DNA from: Glandiceps talaboti
Lineage: Eukaryota; Hemichordata; Enteropneusta; Spengelidae
Direction of reading: 5' to 3'
Assembly (NCBI RefSeq): GCF_964340395.1
Contig: NC_135562.1
Coordinates: 2,137,501 to 2,201,500, forward strand
DNA length: 64,000 nucleotides
Positions 1 through 15,290 of this stretch are shown here, piece after piece. The notes under the pieces were generated by a model. It had not been told where the DNA came from and did not search any database. It worked only from the letters and a program-made list of their open reading frames with translations. Within the stretch, counting starts at the first letter, position 1. Every line of letters starts with the position of its first letter. The position numbers were made by a program, and so were the translations under genes.

Positions 1-1050
1 CATCAGTGATCTTAGTTTGTATTCAATTCAATGAACTTACGTATTGTATAACGATGTTGTCATGGAAGTAATTCTACACAACCTTAATCATTATATTATA
101 CAATACGGTAGGTGAGACCATATTCATCTCGATCGGACATCGTAAATTACACGCGACAACTCCTAGAATTACACTTCACGAGTTTCAACCATACAGTATA
201 GGTAATAATCATGTAACGTAACCGCGAACATATCGATCGAGAAGGGTCGGTAGCTTGATTCATTTCTTCCAACGATTGATAACGCATTGATCGTGACTTG
301 TTAATGGATGGATGATTGGGTGAACCACGGATCATGACAACTCCGACTGATTGCATTATTTCCACTGACGATTTCTCAATTAGCACGACCGTATCAGATC
401 ACTTTAGACTAATTTTCAACAAGTGCTTTAAAGTTCAAGTATCGATTGGTCGCTTCAAAGTCGTAAATTTCATTTTGTAACCAATAGAGGGAATAAAACC
501 GAGTGCTAAAAAGAGACATCAAATGCCATGACGAATTTAAAGATGGCTGTGTAGATTGTCACTCTGAATAGTATACGTGAGTGAATTTAAGAGAGCGACA
601 AAAATAGCAGGCTACTATATAGTAGTAGCCTTGAGAATGTATCATCGCATCGTGTCAACAGATATGTGCACGCGTGGACATCTGCGTTCGCGCCCTTTGA
701 CATCATTCTTGCGTGGCTTGTAGTCGTGAAAACTTACATAATGAATTTTATATGACAAAGTTATGCAAATTTAAGGTGATATACACGTGACCTTGAAAAT
801 AATGACTTCATATGTTTTACTTCCCTCCTGAGATGATGCATATTCTATCACAACTGAATCTTTCAACCTCATAATTCAACGTGCTTTCCCTGTCTATAAT
901 TTTAATATAGGTGAACGTATTGCAACATTTTCTAACCCTAAGTGATAAATAATACACATAATGATATTTAACATGTTTATGTGAGGCAGCATGTTAGAAA
1001 ATTTATGAAGTTGACAAAGGTGAATAGGATCCGTTGTCAAATTGTTATCA
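1..1050. other. non-coding stretch, nothing recognised
   Basis: AT-rich sequence with no open frame that resembles a known protein and no convincing exon. Short frames here lack recognisable domains. I see no RNA gene. Confidence 0.5.
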
Positions 1051-1224
<174 letters not shown>

Positions 1225-1609
1225 GTGCTATTTGTAGATGTACCAAGATTGATGCCATGAAATAAATAATTAGCCCGCACCTTTTCACCACACTGTCCTT
1301 GGTTTACGTAATTAATTCAGCAGCAGGTTCCCTTACAATAACAACCAGTACAGTAAATGCCCCCATCGGGACATGAGTAACAGATTCAAAACCAAGCCTT
1401 TGCTCAAGCTTTAAAATTGTTACATAACGTACCTAAGTAATTGACATTTTTGAAGTGAATATATCTTTGGTTACTTGATGAGGCTAGTGCAGGTTTAAGA
1501 TCGATAGGGATATACAATTTACCTTGTGAAAGTGTACCGTCATAAATGTCTGTACGTACCAGGTGTAAATGTTATCATCGGCCAATATATGAACACTACC
1601 TGACACTCG

Positions 1610-1692
1610 CGCAAGCGCGCGCGCACACACACACACAGGCGCGCGCATGTACACACACATAGTATAATATATATATATATATATATATATTC
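1610..1692. repeat. compound (GC)(CA)(TA) microsatellite
   Basis: Alternating purine-pyrimidine tract: GC-rich dinucleotides, then CA repeats, then about ten TA units. Such tracts can adopt non-B forms, but nothing here shows a function. Confidence 0.85.
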
Positions 1693-2027
1693 ACAAATAC
1701 ACACAAGCACAGAGCACATGTACAAATGTAATACATAGACATACGCAAGCGCTCGCACACATATGCAAATTTACGAGGGCATCATCACAATGTAAACATG
1801 CGTATACACGTCACGGAGAAAAACAAATAATGGAACACATAGTCCAGAAATATAAACGTAACGATTTAAAGAAGTTGCCCAGTTTGTTCCTTTCTATGAA
1901 CACTGTGTATGTCATACTGCCAGTCAATTCACACGGATGCAAGAGTGTATACTGGAAGATTGTTGTTCAAATCATCTACTCTGGTGTAATGGTTGCATGT
2001 GATGAGATGCACAGGAGAGGGTTGCAC

Positions 2028-2119
2028 CATTCTCGCAAACCAGAGCTGTTGCTTCTTCCGCGAATTTTGGCGGTCAGTCTTGGATGGTGCTGTAAATGAG
2101 GCTGTGGTTTACGACGATG
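2028..2119 (+). mobile_element. short MITE-like element, copy 1
   Basis: A 92-bp block that recurs in inverted orientation at 28108-28194, with similarity stopping abruptly at both edges. It begins CATTCTCGCAAACCAG. The reverse complement of its other end begins CATCGTCGTAAACCAC, so the termini match at about 12 of 16 positions as imperfect terminal inverted repeats. I infer a small non-autonomous DNA element; the family is unidentified. Confidence 0.5.
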
Positions 2120-5100
2120 GGTTGAACTGGTGGGATGGCAACGTATGATTAGTAACGACTGTTTCTATAATATTTCATCACCAAGTTACCGAGTAATTAC
2201 TTATCACTTTCCGTTCATTATTTCTGTTATCACGACACTGCACTGCGGAATCTTGTTTGCCATTTCTCTTGTAAACACCGTGTCATGCAACGAATTTTAC
2301 TCCAAAATCACTCCATTTGATACCGATGTCACTTTCACATTTGCTGGTGATCGTATTGTTCAGTTTGACGAAGACATTAGACCTTGGTAGTGTAGATATC
2401 GATTTAAAACAGCTTTTGTTGGAATACATTGCTTAAATTGAATACATTGTTTTGCTACATAAAAGGTACCAAAATGTGTAAGCGATATTTGTTGTGAATT
2501 AAGTCTGTTTCATTATTTTTCAATGTCATTTCAACGTATTGTGTCATTATCATTATTAGATTATGTATAGCGCAGTATATGCAACGGTTTAAGTAGAGCA
2601 TCTAGACCCCGGTATCTACCAGATCTATCTTCCTTCTTATTATTTTTGTATTTGAAAGTGAAATAATTCCTAGTTCGTTTTTTGGATATTCTCTGATTAC
2701 TGTCGTGTGGTTAAGGGAGATTTCAATTAATACTATGGCAGCATAACTATCTCATTTGCAATTTACGAAAGAAATTGCTGCTCGTGAGATAGGATTAGGT
2801 GTTAATGTTTTGCGTATTCGACTTCCAGGCATAATAGTTTGCAAACAAGTTAGTCCGTACATAATTCTGCCATGAAGGCGATTCGTTTACACAGGGTTAA
2901 AATGTAAACCTTTAAGATCGACTCTCGCAGATTATAACGATCAATACACAGATTTCCAATAGTGCGTGACAAAGATTTTAATACGGTAGTCTGAGAGTAG
3001 ATGTAGTGAGTATATGTGTGGGAGTAGTAAGCTACTCTCTCCAAGATGAAGATTGTCATAATTCTACTCCAATTAAGCAACCCTTTTTACGGGTCGAGTG
3101 ATACATGTGTTGTTTGTAACTGACCCTTCCTGCCTTGGCCTAAATTGAGTTCATTGAATTCTCAAGTATTAACCTTAAAGAAAGGCCGGTCTTGTTTTGT
3201 AGCAGATAGGATTAACTACATCTCACTGGAATTGTGAATACGTCATGTGGTATAGAAAAAGAAACAAACTAGAGTGCATTCTTAACTAAATTTTAGTAAA
3301 TATTAAGCAAATGAATACATGGTGTTGACGTTGATGTTATGCATGAGTGCATCACCATTTTGTGTGTCTACATCATCATTTTTCTGAGTTCGTGGTATTT
3401 TTTCACTATCTTGTATTAGAACTGTTAAAAACTTATTGATTTCATGGGTGTTCTTCAATTTACATGACCAGCCCGCCAAATTCTTACTTCTTGCGATGGT
3501 GCAATTATGTATGGAAAGATTATACCATGTCACTATCGGTGGTACATACTTTAAAATGTCATCACTCCAACAAAATATAATGATATTTACTTTTTCGTCT
3601 ACATTCCCAATCGCTTTGTACGTCATTGCCGTTTAGGTTAAAGACTATTCATCTACAGCAGTATCACGTGGGAATTTTGTCTTTGACCGTTCACCTAGCA
3701 ATGTCCTACAGTACTATTGAGATCTCTGTTGACGTGCTCTCTGCTAGACACGCATATAAAGTTTAAACTGGAGTTTCTAACAGAATGTAAATCTTAATCA
3801 CTAGTATTCCCTGGCGGAAATGTGACATCATGGCAATGCAAATCTTGTTTTAGAGCAATAATATCTAGCAAACCTTGGTAAAGATGACATTTTCATCAAA
3901 GTGTTCCGGATTAAAATATTTTTAAGCAAAACATTAGGACATCATGACGTAATCTGAAATTAAAGTATTACTTTCTCAAATAGTTTACCCTTCAAAGGCT
4001 TTTAACTGATATTCCTGTGTTCACTCTAAACAACAGATAGTGTAACTTTTCTTAAAAGAATTCAATAGTAATAATTAGATGCCAAATTATAGTCTCAGCA
4101 GGCAGGTAAATTATTAATAATAATTAATAATACCTACCGTCATATTTATTAGAAGGTATGCCATAAAATATGTACTAGATCTGCGAAATTCAGGCTAATA
4201 AAACAAAACATCAGACAATAACATTGATATATTAGGTACAATCTATACCTCTCTAATAACATTACGACTTCAAAAAGTTTAGATGATAAAAATACTTTCG
4301 GAGTGATTACTTTTGGTTTTTAATGGCCCTATAACATGTGCCAGGCAGTTTATGATACAACGATATGCCTTATTCAACCGCATTAAATGCTGAAATTCCA
4401 CAATTAGCTTTATAAATTGTTATACAAAAGTTCATTAAATCTGTTCTAGTGACTTGTACCCACTTCTGACTTTGTAAACGTGGTGTCAAACATTTTTTAT
4501 CACAATGTATCTTGTTTTAAGGGGACATCAAGCAGTCGTAAGCTTTTAAATGCAGTAAGCTTAAAATTATTCTTTATGTGATATATAATAACTTTCAGGA
4601 TGTGAAGGTCTGCTTAACATGTGTTAAGAGCATGCAAGTAATGGATCTTGACAACCTTTTTTCAAGATAGTGTCAATACAACTCGTCAGTCTTCGTTAAC
4701 TCACTAAAGGAAGATGACATTTTTATTACTACTCATCGCCTGATATAATGATGATAAAAAGCTTAACACATTTATATCGCCCATTAGGTGCTGAAAGAAC
4801 TACATATGAGTCAATTTAATCAAGTTCCTTGTGTTTATAATTTGTTCTCGAAATGTTACAAATTTCTACTCCATGTTACAATAATTTGAAATATCGAACA
4901 AGGTATTCGTCAGGCGTGTTAATTGAGTGTTACACTTTGCTATCTTGTTAGAATCGAAAGCTGTGAATAAAGATGAAAAGGTATAGTGTTACTGCATTCA
5001 CCTGACGTCATAAGATGCTAAGATGTAAACGATTGTGAAATAGCTTTACATTATCTATCCTATAGTAATGTTTATAGCCTTTGATTATGGTTATTGCAAA

Positions 5101-5869
5101 CTGAGCAAAGGTAAGGCCATAGCGAAGGCGAACAAGGCAAAGAGCGCGGTTGAGGTGTACAACGTGATACATAAACCTGAACTGTAATGTTTTGTAACAA
5201 CCGTATAGATGAATCTTTTAGAGTGTAGAATCACTTGAGTTCAGAGGAATCTATGACCCCCTGAGAAGAAGCGCTGAACCGTAAACGAATTTAATGTAGT
5301 TGTGTGCAATTAAGTTGTTGGCATACACTTTAATCTTAACCAGCATAATATGACATGTATGGTATTTTGTGAAACGTATATGTAACATTAGGAGTATGTC
5401 AATCATTTTGAATAGTATTGATTCTTACGGTATCTGTTTTCGTTGTATCTAAATGCGAATGATTTTTGCGATTCGGATTAAATTTCCGGTGAACAGATCA
5501 GTTCTTGGACAGCACTATAGAAACGATGGGTATTGAACAAAAGAAGTGTCATATGTCATAAACGGTGTGCAAAATAGCTGTCCGACAGAGCAAGGAAAAT
5601 TGTCGCCAAAACAGGAAAAGGGTCCTATATAAATCGTTTTAGCTCCACTCATAAAATAACAGTAATGGAAGAACCTGAAATTGAATATTTGACGTTTAAG
5701 AAATACATGGATATATCAATATTGAGTTATTACAGTGTGCATTGAAAGAGGAAATGTTTTGATCATCTGTATGCTATCTTTAAATCTACTTAGTTTATCA
5801 CAGCTCCAAAGATCACTAACATGGTTAATGATTACTTGAAAATAATGGGATCCTTAGCGATCAATATAA

Positions 5870-5965
5870 AGTATTTATTTATTTATTTACTTACTTACTT
5901 TATTTATCCTGGGTAGCTCCTTAAGTAGTTAGTACTTCTTCCAAGGAGACAGGGCATTGTGCTAA
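5870..5965 (-). mobile_element. possible retroelement 3' tail
   Basis: TTTA/TTAC tetranucleotide units sit beside a block containing CCTGGGTAGCTCC and GGAGACAGGGCATT. Read on the minus strand this looks like the 3' end of a short retroposon with a simple-repeat tail. No second copy is visible in this window, so this is tentative. Confidence 0.25.
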
Positions 5966-7686
5966 GTATGGTGATTAGATTGCATAACATTTTGAGTAAA
6001 GAAAAATATCTTACTTCAAACTTGTTCATTGTTATCATAATGATATTGATAATATCTTACATAGTGCATTCAATTTAAGCACACTTCACAAAATAGAAGT
6101 AGGCTAGTTGAAGTATGTATCAATTGAAATTGACTATTACTAAAGTAGATGTAATTGAAAATTTCCATGTCATATCAGTCACTTTATTGCATCATTGCCC
6201 CAGAGAAATTGTAACACAAGGTACCATTGAATTATTTAAATACAAAAGTTAGTTACATGTCAGAGGTTAATGGTTTCTGTTTTCCAATCATTGTGCTAAG
6301 ATACACACTCCTCCATACAGTCGTATATATTACAATAACGTATACAGCAAAGTTACTTTATCAAGTGTGCAGTTAAGTGAAAATCATGTTGGTTCGTTAT
6401 TTCCCATGGTAGACAGAGAGACCGGTGTGTATCAGCAGACGTCGAGTTAAAAGCCGTGCATATCCTTTGCTGCTATCGCCCACGTTCCTAAGACATGTAT
6501 TGTGATGTACTTCAAATTGGCACAGACTTATTTAAACGTTCGTGTATCTAAAGCTGATTATCATCAATATGGCTTGATGTGGACAACGCAAATGGTACAC
6601 TTGTAGCAGATATCAGCATTTTGCAGCGAACTATACAGCAGAAAAGCGGTTTAATGATATACTGTTTTTGCCTAAGGTTTCAATCGTGGATAAGATGCCT
6701 TTTGTTGGCAAACCTTTTTGAGAGCTTTCAGTTAATCTTGTGTCCCGAACAAGACGCCAATTCCTAATAAGTTATTAATAAGCATCGAGTAGCTGAGTCG
6801 TGCCGTACCCTACACATTCAACCATGTTCTGCACGTTTTAACAGTGGTATTCTATAAGAGTTTTATAGACGTGCGTAGTCAGAATCATGACTTTACTATT
6901 GAGAGTCAGTTGTTTCAATCATTTACGACGGTCGTGCACAAAAGCAGACGACAGAGTATGCCTCATGGCGACTGAACATAGCTTCAAAAAGTCTTGAGTG
7001 TAATCACACGGGTGTAGCCGCAATCACCCAAAGCTGTTGGCTAGCAATCAAAGTTCTCGTACAAATAATTTATGAATCGCAAGAGAGAATTTTCTCGAGA
7101 AAATGAAAGACACCCATGAGTTTATGTTGCTAACAAGTAGGCATTAATTGTAGCCGTTACATATGTAATGGTGAGCAGTACAAGGTAATGAGCTGTGGCA
7201 AAGTAATGACTGGGGATACCTTGATTTTCTATACTAGTGATATTTTGCTATTGGGTCGAAAATCAAGAGTCAGCAATATCCGTCGAGTGAATTATAGAAT
7301 TGAAAGTGTTATGCTATGGTGGTAACTATATCATATTCTATCATTCATTAATGTATATAGCCATGGTAAATGATACGTCACGACTTGCTTATGTGACTTC
7401 TTGAAGAAAATTCTTATCAATCTGATTTCATTAACTGTGTCGTTTTAATAGGACGAGTCCTAGACTAACACTTTTCCCATATGCACACAGACAGTTTGAA
7501 ATAACAGTAGAATAGCCAACCGTCATTTGATTTGATTGTATGTCCTTGTCGATAGGGTTACAGCAGGAACTTTATTCCTCCAGTTGGTACATTCATTTAC
7601 AACACGGACATTTTTGCAATGTGATTGTATGCAGTCATCATTAAGAGGTATTATGTGTAATAACACATAATGTTTTAGTATTTAAA

Positions 7687-8228
7687 ATGGATGGCTAACT
7701 GGCTTGATGGATGAATGAATGGATGGATGGATGGATGGATGGATGGCTAACTGTCTTGATGGATGGATGAATGGATGGATGGATGGATGGATGGATGGCT
7801 AACTGTCTTGATGGATGGATGAATGAATGGATGGATGGATGGATGGATGGATGGCTAACTGTCTTGATTGATGGATGGATGAATGGATGGATGGATGGAT
7901 GGATGGCTAACTGTCTTGATGAATGAATGGATGGATGGATGGATGGATGGATGGATGGCTAACTGGCTTGATGGATGAATGGATGGATGGGTGGATGGCT
8001 AACTGGCTTGATGGATGAGTGAATGAATGAATGAATGGATGGATGGATGGATGGATGGATGGATAGATGGCTACCTGGCTTGATGGATGAATGAATGAAT
8101 GAATGAATGAATGAATGAATGAATGAATGAATGGATAGATGGATGGATGGATGGATGGATGGATGGATGAATGAATGAATGAATGGATGGATGGATGGAT
8201 GGATGGATGGATGGATGGATGGATGGAT
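7687..8228. repeat. higher-order (ATGG)/(ATGA) satellite array
   Basis: About 540 bp of ATGG and ATGA tetranucleotides, punctuated about every 60-70 bp by the non-tetranucleotide spacer GGCTAACTGTCTTGATGG or variants. The spacer recurs about eight times, giving a second, longer periodicity. The His-Pro-Ser-Ile frame on the minus strand is an artefact of the repeat. Confidence 0.9.
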
Positions 8229-10060
8229 AAATCTGATGATTCCATACAGATCTGTAACCTACATACAGGCAAGCAGACAGACAAACAAACAGGCGTATTT
8301 AATATGTAATGTTCATTTAGTTATCACCCAACAAGTTGTCCCAATTATAAGTTTGTAAAAAATATTAACAAGTTCAAAATGGCTGAATCCTTGATAAAAA
8401 AAAATATCCAGATAATTGTAGATTGATAGAGTTGCATAGACAGAGATTGCATGATAGAGTATTCCAGTGACAAAGCCTCTTGAGGAACCATATGTCAGTT
8501 AGGGCTGCCAAAAAGGGACAGTAGTTTACGACAAAACGAGGTATACAGGTAATCCACAGAGGGATATAGAGAGATGCGAACAGGCATTCTCCATTCTGCT
8601 TGCTCCTTTATAAACTTTCCTTTTAGCTTTTAGCAAAGGTTTAGCTACCGCATTAGGGATAGGGATTAATATCTACTTCAAATAATGCAATGCACATTGG
8701 AGGAAAGCGGGAATCAAGGCTTATATTGCGATGTAATTTGAATCAACTTAGAGTTTGTCCCTCTGGTAAAGGTAAGCCATGGCATCAATAGTTGATAAAT
8801 CCACCTTTTTAAAGTTCCTGTGGTGATTTTGTAGTGATTAGCCAGTACCATTTGAGGCAATTGGCGTCCCTTCCTCTTATGTCCAGCTGATACCTACTTC
8901 GTTGTGTCTTAAATCACTAGAAACAAGTACATCTACTCGTCATTTAGTTATCTAGCACGTAACTCAAGGATTAGACATTTTCTGTAATTTACTGGTCTAC
9001 TCTCTATAAGCTACTTGTTAATAAATGTCGTTTGTTTGTTAAAAAGCTGCATGTTCTTCGTTACATCTAAATGCAAGGTTTTACAGCCTAGTTTAATTTC
9101 CAGTTGTCGGTGCTTTGATGTTTGGCAACTTGAGTAATAATACAGTTGAGTAATAATACCATAGTCTTTAGTTAATATTTGCTATATGATTAAATGCAAA
9201 ATGAATCCTATTTTTTCCTTTTTTTTCAAAGGACAAAAAATACATATTTTTTTGTTATCCTTCCATGGATTTGATAACCTGTGATCTATCGTAAATCACG
9301 AGTGATGAAGGTTTTATGTTTCTACTATATACGTTCTTTTAGGGTTGCTTTTCCTTGATATCTTCAATAGGATATGGGGCTTTCCCTTGATATCTTCAAT
9401 AGGATATGGGGCTTTCCCTTGATATCTTCAATAGGATGGCTTTAGGGTGGCTTTCCCCCGATATCGTGTTTTTGGGGGAGGGGTTGGGGTGAGGTGGCTT
9501 TCCCTTGAACTTTGCTAAGCTTCTTCTGCATGTGAAGGTCTTCTGTCTTCCTTTCAATTTAAATTCGTTTTGAATTATATTATTGGAGAAGTCCTATCAT
9601 AGAGTTGAAGTATACTGTTGGGAATACATTTCAGAATAGACGACTGTTTGATCGTCATTGTAATCTGCTAGATCTTTAAAAGCAAGAAAGGTTTCTTCAT
9701 GGTAATACATCAAAGTATATACAGCTTATGTAACATCTGCATATTATTTTTATTTTGCCTTTTTATCTATTTAAGAAAGATGTGTCTCGGCGACAAATTT
9801 GCTCGACTCACATACATCAACACCACAAATGATGACATACCATCACAGCATTGTCCGTCCAATCATCAACTGTACAACATTGCAGTATACCTGTGTACCC
9901 AGTGTATAGCAAATGATAGCATACCATCACGGGTATACGTCAGTCCAATACCAACTATGTACTTGTGTAATACTCCATAGAAAGTAATGAATGATGCAAA
10001 AACTATAACAAAATTAAAGCGAAAATCTTATAAACACTGGAGGTATACGCACGCTAAGTC
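8229..10060. other. gene-less interval with a short tandem repeat
   Basis: No gene recognised. Near 9349-9465 a unit of about 35 bp (GCTTTCCCTTGATATCTTCA then ATAGGATATGG) occurs about three times and then decays. The rest shows nothing I can interpret. Confidence 0.5.
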
Positions 10061-10340
10061 GTTGTCGGTGGGCGAGTGGTTAAACCACTTGCCTCTTACC
10101 ACTGCGGTCGAGGTAAATTTACAACGCTGTAAGTAAGAAGAGTGTCGTTCAGTTTGACTCTACGAACAACGCAGGTTTTCCCCGGGTACTCCTGTTTCCT
10201 CCTGCATTAACACTGAACCCATGAGGGATGGCCGTCACTGTACTTCTTGGGAGACAAGTGTTTATGCTTAAAGAACTATCCAGTATAAATAAAGATTATT
10301 AGTAAACATGCATTGATTACTGCAATCAGTATAAATAAAG

Positions 10341-10404
<64 letters not shown>
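10061..10404 (+). mobile_element. tRNA-derived SINE, plus copy
   Basis: The 5' part looks like a tRNA: GTCGGTGGGCGAGTGGTTAA matches an RNA polymerase III A box, and a degenerate B box (GCGGTCGAGG) follows. The central part contains CCCCGGGTACTCCTGTTTCC, shared with the minus-strand copy at 40865-41150. The 3' end runs into ATAAATAAAGATTATT and a (TTA)n tail. A second copy of that tail block lies 47 bp upstream, suggesting a local duplication. Degraded and presumably inactive. Confidence 0.75.
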
Positions 10405-10405
<1 letters not shown>

Positions 10406-11032
10406 GTCAATGTTATACAAATGAGGAATTGGGCATTTTAATAGAATGTGAATGCAGAGATCTATTAGTAGAGTTCTGCTTATCTGACATTCAATTCTGC
10501 TCCATGTGTTGACACGTAATATGTAATCCAACCTACAATCATTGACGTATTTGCACTAAACTACAGCTACTTAAAATGTCACCCTTTATGGACTAGTCAA
10601 GGTTTTATGACCAGCGGAACATGTTTGAAGTTCCCGTCTCACACTAACAAACACAACCCATTGAATAAACTGCATTATGATGAAGATTAACAGATAAACT
10701 TAAGAAAAGAGAGTTAAAAGTTATTGCAAATCTTAATTGGATATATACTGTATACTATAAATGGAAACACAACATCTAGTCATTATTCTTGGCAATTTAT
10801 TCTTCGGTTCTAGTTTAGTGGGGTTTTTTCTTTACTGTGAAGTCTCCTTACATACATGTTGGCTAATAACTAATCGATCGATCCCAATTATCCTCTCCGG
10901 AAAGTGTGCCTATACACTTCAACTTTACTTTGGATAGAAGGCAGTAATAATACATTTACACTAAAAAATGTCAACTTATTTCCATTCAATGTACCAATTA
11001 GCAGGACGGTCTAAGTAGTACAATATGTTAAA
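10405..11032. other. non-coding, nothing recognised
   Basis: AT-rich sequence between the SINE and a tandem repeat. I see no exon, RNA gene or repeat in it. Confidence 0.5.
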
Positions 11033-11308
11033 GGAAAAGTCCATTCAGATTTATTTTTTTGCTTTTAGTATACTTGTATTAGTATTGATATTTGCCATCA
11101 ACTTCAAGGAAAAGTCTAGTCAGACTTATTTCTGTCTTTAGTATACTTGTATTGATTACTGCTATCAACTTAGGAAAAGTCCAATCAGACTTATTTCTGC
11201 CTTTAGTACACTTGTATTGATTACTGCTATCAACTTAGGAAAAGTCCAGTCAGACTTATTTCTGTCTTTAGTATACTTGTATTGATTACTGCTATCAACT
11301 TAGGAAAA
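11033..11308. repeat. tandem repeat, ~65-bp unit, 4 copies
   Basis: Four head-to-tail copies of a ~65-bp unit beginning AAAAGTCCAGTCAGACTTAT and ending TGCTATCAACTTAGG. The first copy is the most diverged; the last three are nearly identical. The array ends at a TA microsatellite and the Penelope-like fragment. Confidence 0.9.

Positions 11309-11363
<55 letters not shown>
11309..11363. repeat. (TA)n microsatellite, left flank of Penelope fragment
   Basis: Uninterrupted TA dinucleotides that end where Penelope-like coding sequence begins. A second, much longer TA tract lies on the far side of the element. Confidence 0.95.
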
Positions 11364-11365
<2 letters not shown>

Positions 11366-11892
11366 CAGTCACCACTAACCAAGATCAAAAATCATACATA
11401 GGTGTTAGTGACACAGAATTCAAAAGCAGGTTTAACAACCACAAGTCTTCATTTAAACTTGATCACAAGAAGAAAGACACTGCGCTCAGCAAATACATTT
11501 GGCACCTAAAAGACAGCAAAACCAATTACGACATACACTGGTCAGTTCTCAAGCAGGCTTCCTCATACTCAAATGTTACCAAACGATGTCAACTATGTCT
11601 CTGGGAAAAATATTTTATTTTAACTGCCGACAAATCAACGACCTTGAACAGCAGAACTGAATTAATCAGTAAATGCCGGCACGCTAACAAGTTCTTACTT
11701 AATAATACGTAACCTTTGTTTTCAATTTTTTTTGTGTACACACAGCCGTCAGTGAACACACATAAGTTATGTACATAAAGCAGAATGTATAGCCAACGAC
11801 TACTATTAAACCATACTATTACACCCGACGATCCTTCTGGTGAAACGGTCCGTAGTGTAAATCCACAATGTAATATCAGACTCGTCTTCTTT
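11364..11892 (+). mobile_element. 5'-truncated Penelope-like retroelement (GIY-YIG end)
   Basis: An open frame without a start codon runs from 11365 to the stop at 11710-11712, about 115 codons. It reads TVTT...KSYIGVSD..F, then NNHKSSF, LSKYIWHLK, CQLCLWEK and CRHANKFLL. This order matches the C-terminal GIY-YIG endonuclease domain of Penelope-like elements, including the Cys pair and CRH motif. The frame has no internal stop, so the fragment is relatively young. The reverse transcriptase part is missing: the copy starts in mid-domain at the TA repeat. About 180 bp of 3' sequence follows and includes GGTGAAACGGTCCGTAG, which could be a relic of the terminal hammerhead ribozyme carried by some members, but I cannot show that fold. 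Confidence 0.8.
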
Positions 11893-14836
<2,944 letters not shown>

Positions 14837-15290
14837 TCTGTATCTGTATCTGTATCTGTATCTGTATAGTTACGGTGTAGGTCCTGGTTAAGGAATAACA
14901 CACCGGGGGAGAGTATTTAGTCAGAATGGTTTTTGACAGTGACTGCCATTTTAAAGGAGTCACAAGATTTAGCGCACACATTACTATTGTCCAGGTGGTT
15001 CCAGTCTACTAGTGTTATTACAAAGAATGACTGTTTGTATTGAGCAGTTTTACTATTGTCAATTTCAAAGCACTTCGAGTTGTTAGTAACTCTTTGTTCA
15101 ACAATGTTAGATGAGATACAGTCCGCAAATTTCATATCTTTTATAGATCTTTTGGGTCTTACGGGTTTAAGATAGTCCGCTTGTTGAATTGTTGGTACTA
15201 GGCCCTCCACATGTATGAGATAGTCTGTATACATTAATTCAGTAAGCAATTTCAACCCTACTGTGTTCAGCCGTACACGAAATGTCATCG
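14837..15290 (-). mobile_element. 3' end of a non-LTR retrotransposon (LINE fossil)
   Basis: On the minus strand a frame ending at 14917 reads, in order, LKLLTELMYTD, DYLKPVRPKRS, QYKQSFFVITLVDWNHLDN and CDSFKMAV. This arrangement (a DYL.PVR block, then YK.SFF..T...WN.L, then ..S.D.FK) is the conserved C-terminus of jockey/CR1-like LINE polymerases. A short 3' region and a (ACAGAT)n terminal microsatellite follow at 14837-14868, the usual tail of such elements. A second truncated copy lies at 40399-40545 on the plus strand. Upstream of 15290 the similarity decays, though degraded element sequence may continue to about 15700. Confidence 0.65.

Noticed and set aside
7907-8284. 125-codon His-Pro-Ser-Ile frame
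   Set aside because: Product of ATGG/ATGA tandem repeats; no independent support.
10061-10130. A functional tRNA gene
   Set aside because: The A- and B-box-like sequences do not form a full cloverleaf and belong to a SINE with a repeat tail; the same holds at 41090-41150 on the minus strand.
11785-11880. A confirmed hammerhead ribozyme at the Penelope 3' end
   Set aside because: GAAACGGTC is present, but I do not find a CUGAUGA core with pairing stems, so it is only mentioned as a possibility.
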